DNA from: Gymnopus androsaceus JB14
Taxonomy: Eukaryota; Basidiomycota; Agaricomycetes; Agaricales; Omphalotaceae
Length of the DNA: 27,354 bases
Direction of reading: 5' to 3'
Assembly: GCA_009733575.1 (NCBI GenBank)
Contig: ML769990.1
Span: forward strand, 1 to 27,354
Part shown: one piece after another, positions 25,372 through 27,354 of the stretch
Position numbering within the stretch: position 1 is the first letter of the stretch
Layout: each line of letters starts with the position of its first letter
Position numbers and translations under genes: made by a program
Notes under the pieces: model-generated
What the model was told of the DNA's origin: nothing
Databases searched by the model: none
Seen by the model: the letters and a program-made list of their open reading frames with translations, nothing else

Positions 25372-27354
25372 TCATTGAATAAATACATGGAAATCTGAAA
25401 GAGTTGGATACATACTATTATGTTCAGGTAAAACACAGCTTGTACATTTCCGTGCAACAGTTGAAGGAGTAGAATCAGTGACAGTCTCTGGAGGCCTTGA
25501 CAATGCAAGTACCCCCGCGATAGCAGAGATAATCTCATGACCATATTACTTAGCACGATCTGCGCGCAAACTAGTCTCACGAGCAACCACATCTGCATTA
25601 GGCAACTTTGAGCAATCTGCGCAAATGGCTAGGCATTCTAGGACCTCATCGGACATGAAGCAACGCGCACCATACATACGAGCAGTGAGTTCGCTCAAAG
25701 CGCGTCGTGCAGCACCAGCTCTCCATTTCACCAATGCCTGCTTGATGCAAAGACTCATATCCGTTAGCTAATAATCTTTGCGAATGCTTGACTTGCTCGG
25801 TTTTGATGGAAGAACAGGAATATCGCGAAGGGCGACTGATGAGAAATTGTCCGGGTTGCACCCAATACAGCATAGACGTGAGGCTTTGGGTGTACACCTG
25901 GACATCCTTGGGCAGAAGAAGGATCACATTCGAGGTAAAGTGTCTTACTTGAAGTAAGCGCATGAGTTACAGTAAAGAAATTCAGGAACGAAATATACCA
26001 GCCGTTACGGAAATACAAGCTAACGGGTTCATAAACACAGCGAATGCCTCGTGCAACTTCACGTTTGCCCTTCCCAGCATTTGATGGAAGACCCATTGCG
26101 CGTTTGCCATACCGAAGGAATCGGGGGACTTTCGGGCTCTACGGGTGCTGGCAGGCTCTCTGTTTGAGAAGATATTACCTTACTATTGGAAGTCCATGTA
26201 CGCTTTGCAGCGCGTGTCGCAGTCTGTGTCGCAGCTTTCCGTTTCGTGCTAAAACAGCGAGTCGCTCTTCATCCGTGTGCGAGCTCTCAACTAGGCCTAA
26301 AGCAGTCCCCTCTAGAGGATGTCGGAATAAATTCGAGAATTACGAGGATTTTACGAATTATACCGATCCTCTAGAGGGCGGGTCACCAAGCTAGCTCTCA
26401 ACTAGAAGCACAGCGGTGGCTTCGGTCTCGAGGTTTCGCCCAGCTCGCCCAAAACGTTGCCAAAGAGTACACATGTCGTTTGGCATTCCGTACTGCACAA
26501 CGATGCGAACATCGAGCACATTGAGTCCCTACTCAAAAATTGAGCACCCAGCCTGTGAGAAGACATATCATTCCCAAGGCATCCGTAACCGCCATGGCCC
26601 AAATCTCCTGCCTTGAATTTCTCAAACGTTTCTTCACGATAATGAGTCATCATTGTTGCATGAAAATATGGGATTTTGTTACGATGCTCTGAGGGGAGGA
26701 AGGGTGCGGAGGTAGTGGATAGCATCTTCGCATGAAGTAGTATTATCGGGAGGGGGATCGCCGTTTCTGAAATTCGAGGGGATTAAGAGCGCGAGGTCTT
26801 CGCCAACAGGGTACTTTATTCCACGGACAACGATATGGATATTTGAACGATCGTTACTATCGTGAAAACATGCGAGACGGTTGCCTGTGTGCAGATGAAG
26901 AATTTCCGACACATGTACAAAAAATATTGGTGGAAGAGTTGCAGAAGTGACGTAGAAAGGAATGTTCTCGGGTAGAAGATAGTGTATATTCCCTACATGA
27001 AGATATTGGTTTTGAAATGTAGACCTCCATTGGTTAACAAAAGAGCCCTCGTCGAATACCACATAGAAACGGTTGGTGACCTTCGTGTGCGTCCAAAGAT
27101 CCTGACATACTGGGCCATTCATGATTTCGGGGCTGAGTGACAGCATGATACTTCCCAGCGATAATATCCAACAATAAACTGTTAGGAATGAGGAAAGTAT
27201 GAAGAAGACATGCAAAAGCACCTGGCATGTCTCCGGTTTATTATTTTCTGCATGCAGATTCCTGATCGTACTCCAACCGCCTCCAGCTGCTTTCCAATCA
27301 TGATGAGCGGGGTAACACCTAGAATCTCGCCAGAAATAAGTCGTCTTGCCGGAA
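25372..27354 (-). pseudogene. RecQ-like DEAD-box helicase relic, 5' end beyond the window
   Basis: Helicase blocks occur in order on the minus strand but in changing frames. They are Ser-Gly-Lys-Thr-Thr (Walker A, at the edge near 27350), Val-Thr-Pro-Leu-Ile-Met, Ser-Pro-Glu-Ile-Met, Val-Phe-Asp-Glu (motif II, with Gly-Ser where the family has Ala-His), Val-Thr-Ser-Ala-Thr-Leu (motif III), Tyr-Phe-His-Ala-Thr-Met, Val-Thr-Asp-Ala-Leu-Gly-Met, and Gln-Arg-Phe-Gly-Arg-Ala-Gly-Arg (motif VI, near 26455). Next come Cys-Asp-Pro-Ser-Ser-Ala-Gln-Gly-Cys, a Val-Lys-Trp-Arg-Ala...Arg-Met-Tyr-Gly block (25730-25670), and a terminal Cys-Thr-Ser-Cys knuckle-like motif. The family unwinds DNA with ATP and is amplified in mushroom genomes. 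At least three frameshifts, an in-frame TAA near 25548 and a 98-bp insertion show that it is dead. Confidence 0.8.
26295..26392. mobile_element. 98-bp palindromic insertion in the helicase relic
   Basis: Flanked by a 13-bp direct repeat AGCTCTCAACTAG (26282-26294 and 26393-26405). The interior has inverted repeats CCCTCTAGAGGAT / ATCCTCTAGAGGG plus CGG/CCG. Removing it with one repeat restores the helicase reading Leu-Leu-Val-Glu-Ser-Ser-His-Thr-Asp-Glu-Glu-Arg-Leu, which supports a real insertion. A 13-bp target duplication is unusually long for a MITE. Confidence 0.65.

Noticed and set aside
1..27354. CRISPR arrays, prokaryotic operons, ribosome-binding sites, rRNA or complete tRNA genes
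   Set aside because: No regularly spaced repeats or tRNA folds were seen, and introns and content are eukaryotic, so bacterial-style features do not apply.

Overview
The window looks like nuclear DNA of a basidiomycete fungus, probably a mushroom-forming Agaricomycete. The evidence is the gene content: two DUF6534-type seven-transmembrane proteins, an F-box protein, a RecQ-like helicase relic with the C-terminal layout common in mushrooms, and a Cdc4-type myosin light-chain fragment. Introns are typically 45-65 nt with GT-AG ends, and transposon debris is dense. It is a gene-poor, repeat-rich accessory region. I found no prokaryotic operon, CRISPR array or defence system, and no gene cluster that I can defend as a new multi-gene system.

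Layout. 1-1726: low-information sequence, then a truncated 5' copy (copy A) of a DUF6534 gene whose upstream region carries two small inverted-repeat insertions (958-1073, 1190-1457). 1958-2531: broken, intron-containing fragment of the myosin essential light chain. 3246-5827: repeat unit B, with a complete 11-exon DUF6534 gene (3915-5518) that only appears after splicing. 6986-8146: nested inverted repeats. 10429-11094: further foldback elements. 11095-16262: a full-length Ty1/copia retrotransposon on the minus strand with 305-bp LTRs and a 5-bp target duplication. Its polyprotein is interrupted by two in-frame UGA codons, and it sits inside an older inverted-repeat element. 17180-18290: F-box gene on the minus strand with a previously hidden last exon. 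18883-19906: candidate element with terminal inverted repeats and GATCGAT-rich sequence. 20105-20640: internally deleted relative of unit B. 22245-24729: unit C, with a second complete DUF6534 gene (12 exons, also 320 aa). 25017-25228: near-perfect 212-bp palindrome. 25372-27354: decayed RecQ-type helicase on the minus strand, running off the right edge and carrying a 98-bp insertion.

How it fits together. The genes do not form a pathway. The recurring theme is duplication and decay. One DUF6534 unit exists in two intact forms, one truncated form and one internally deleted form. It has been remodelled by small insertions, a 22-bp microinversion and exonisation of an intron in copy B. Copies of the same sequence (LTR pair, palindrome arms) differ mostly by C-to-T or G-to-A changes at CpG, and both retrotransposon stop codons can be explained the same way. 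This points to methylation-linked or RIP-like mutation of repeats. All gene models and homologies were derived by reading and hand-splicing the sequence; no database search was run.
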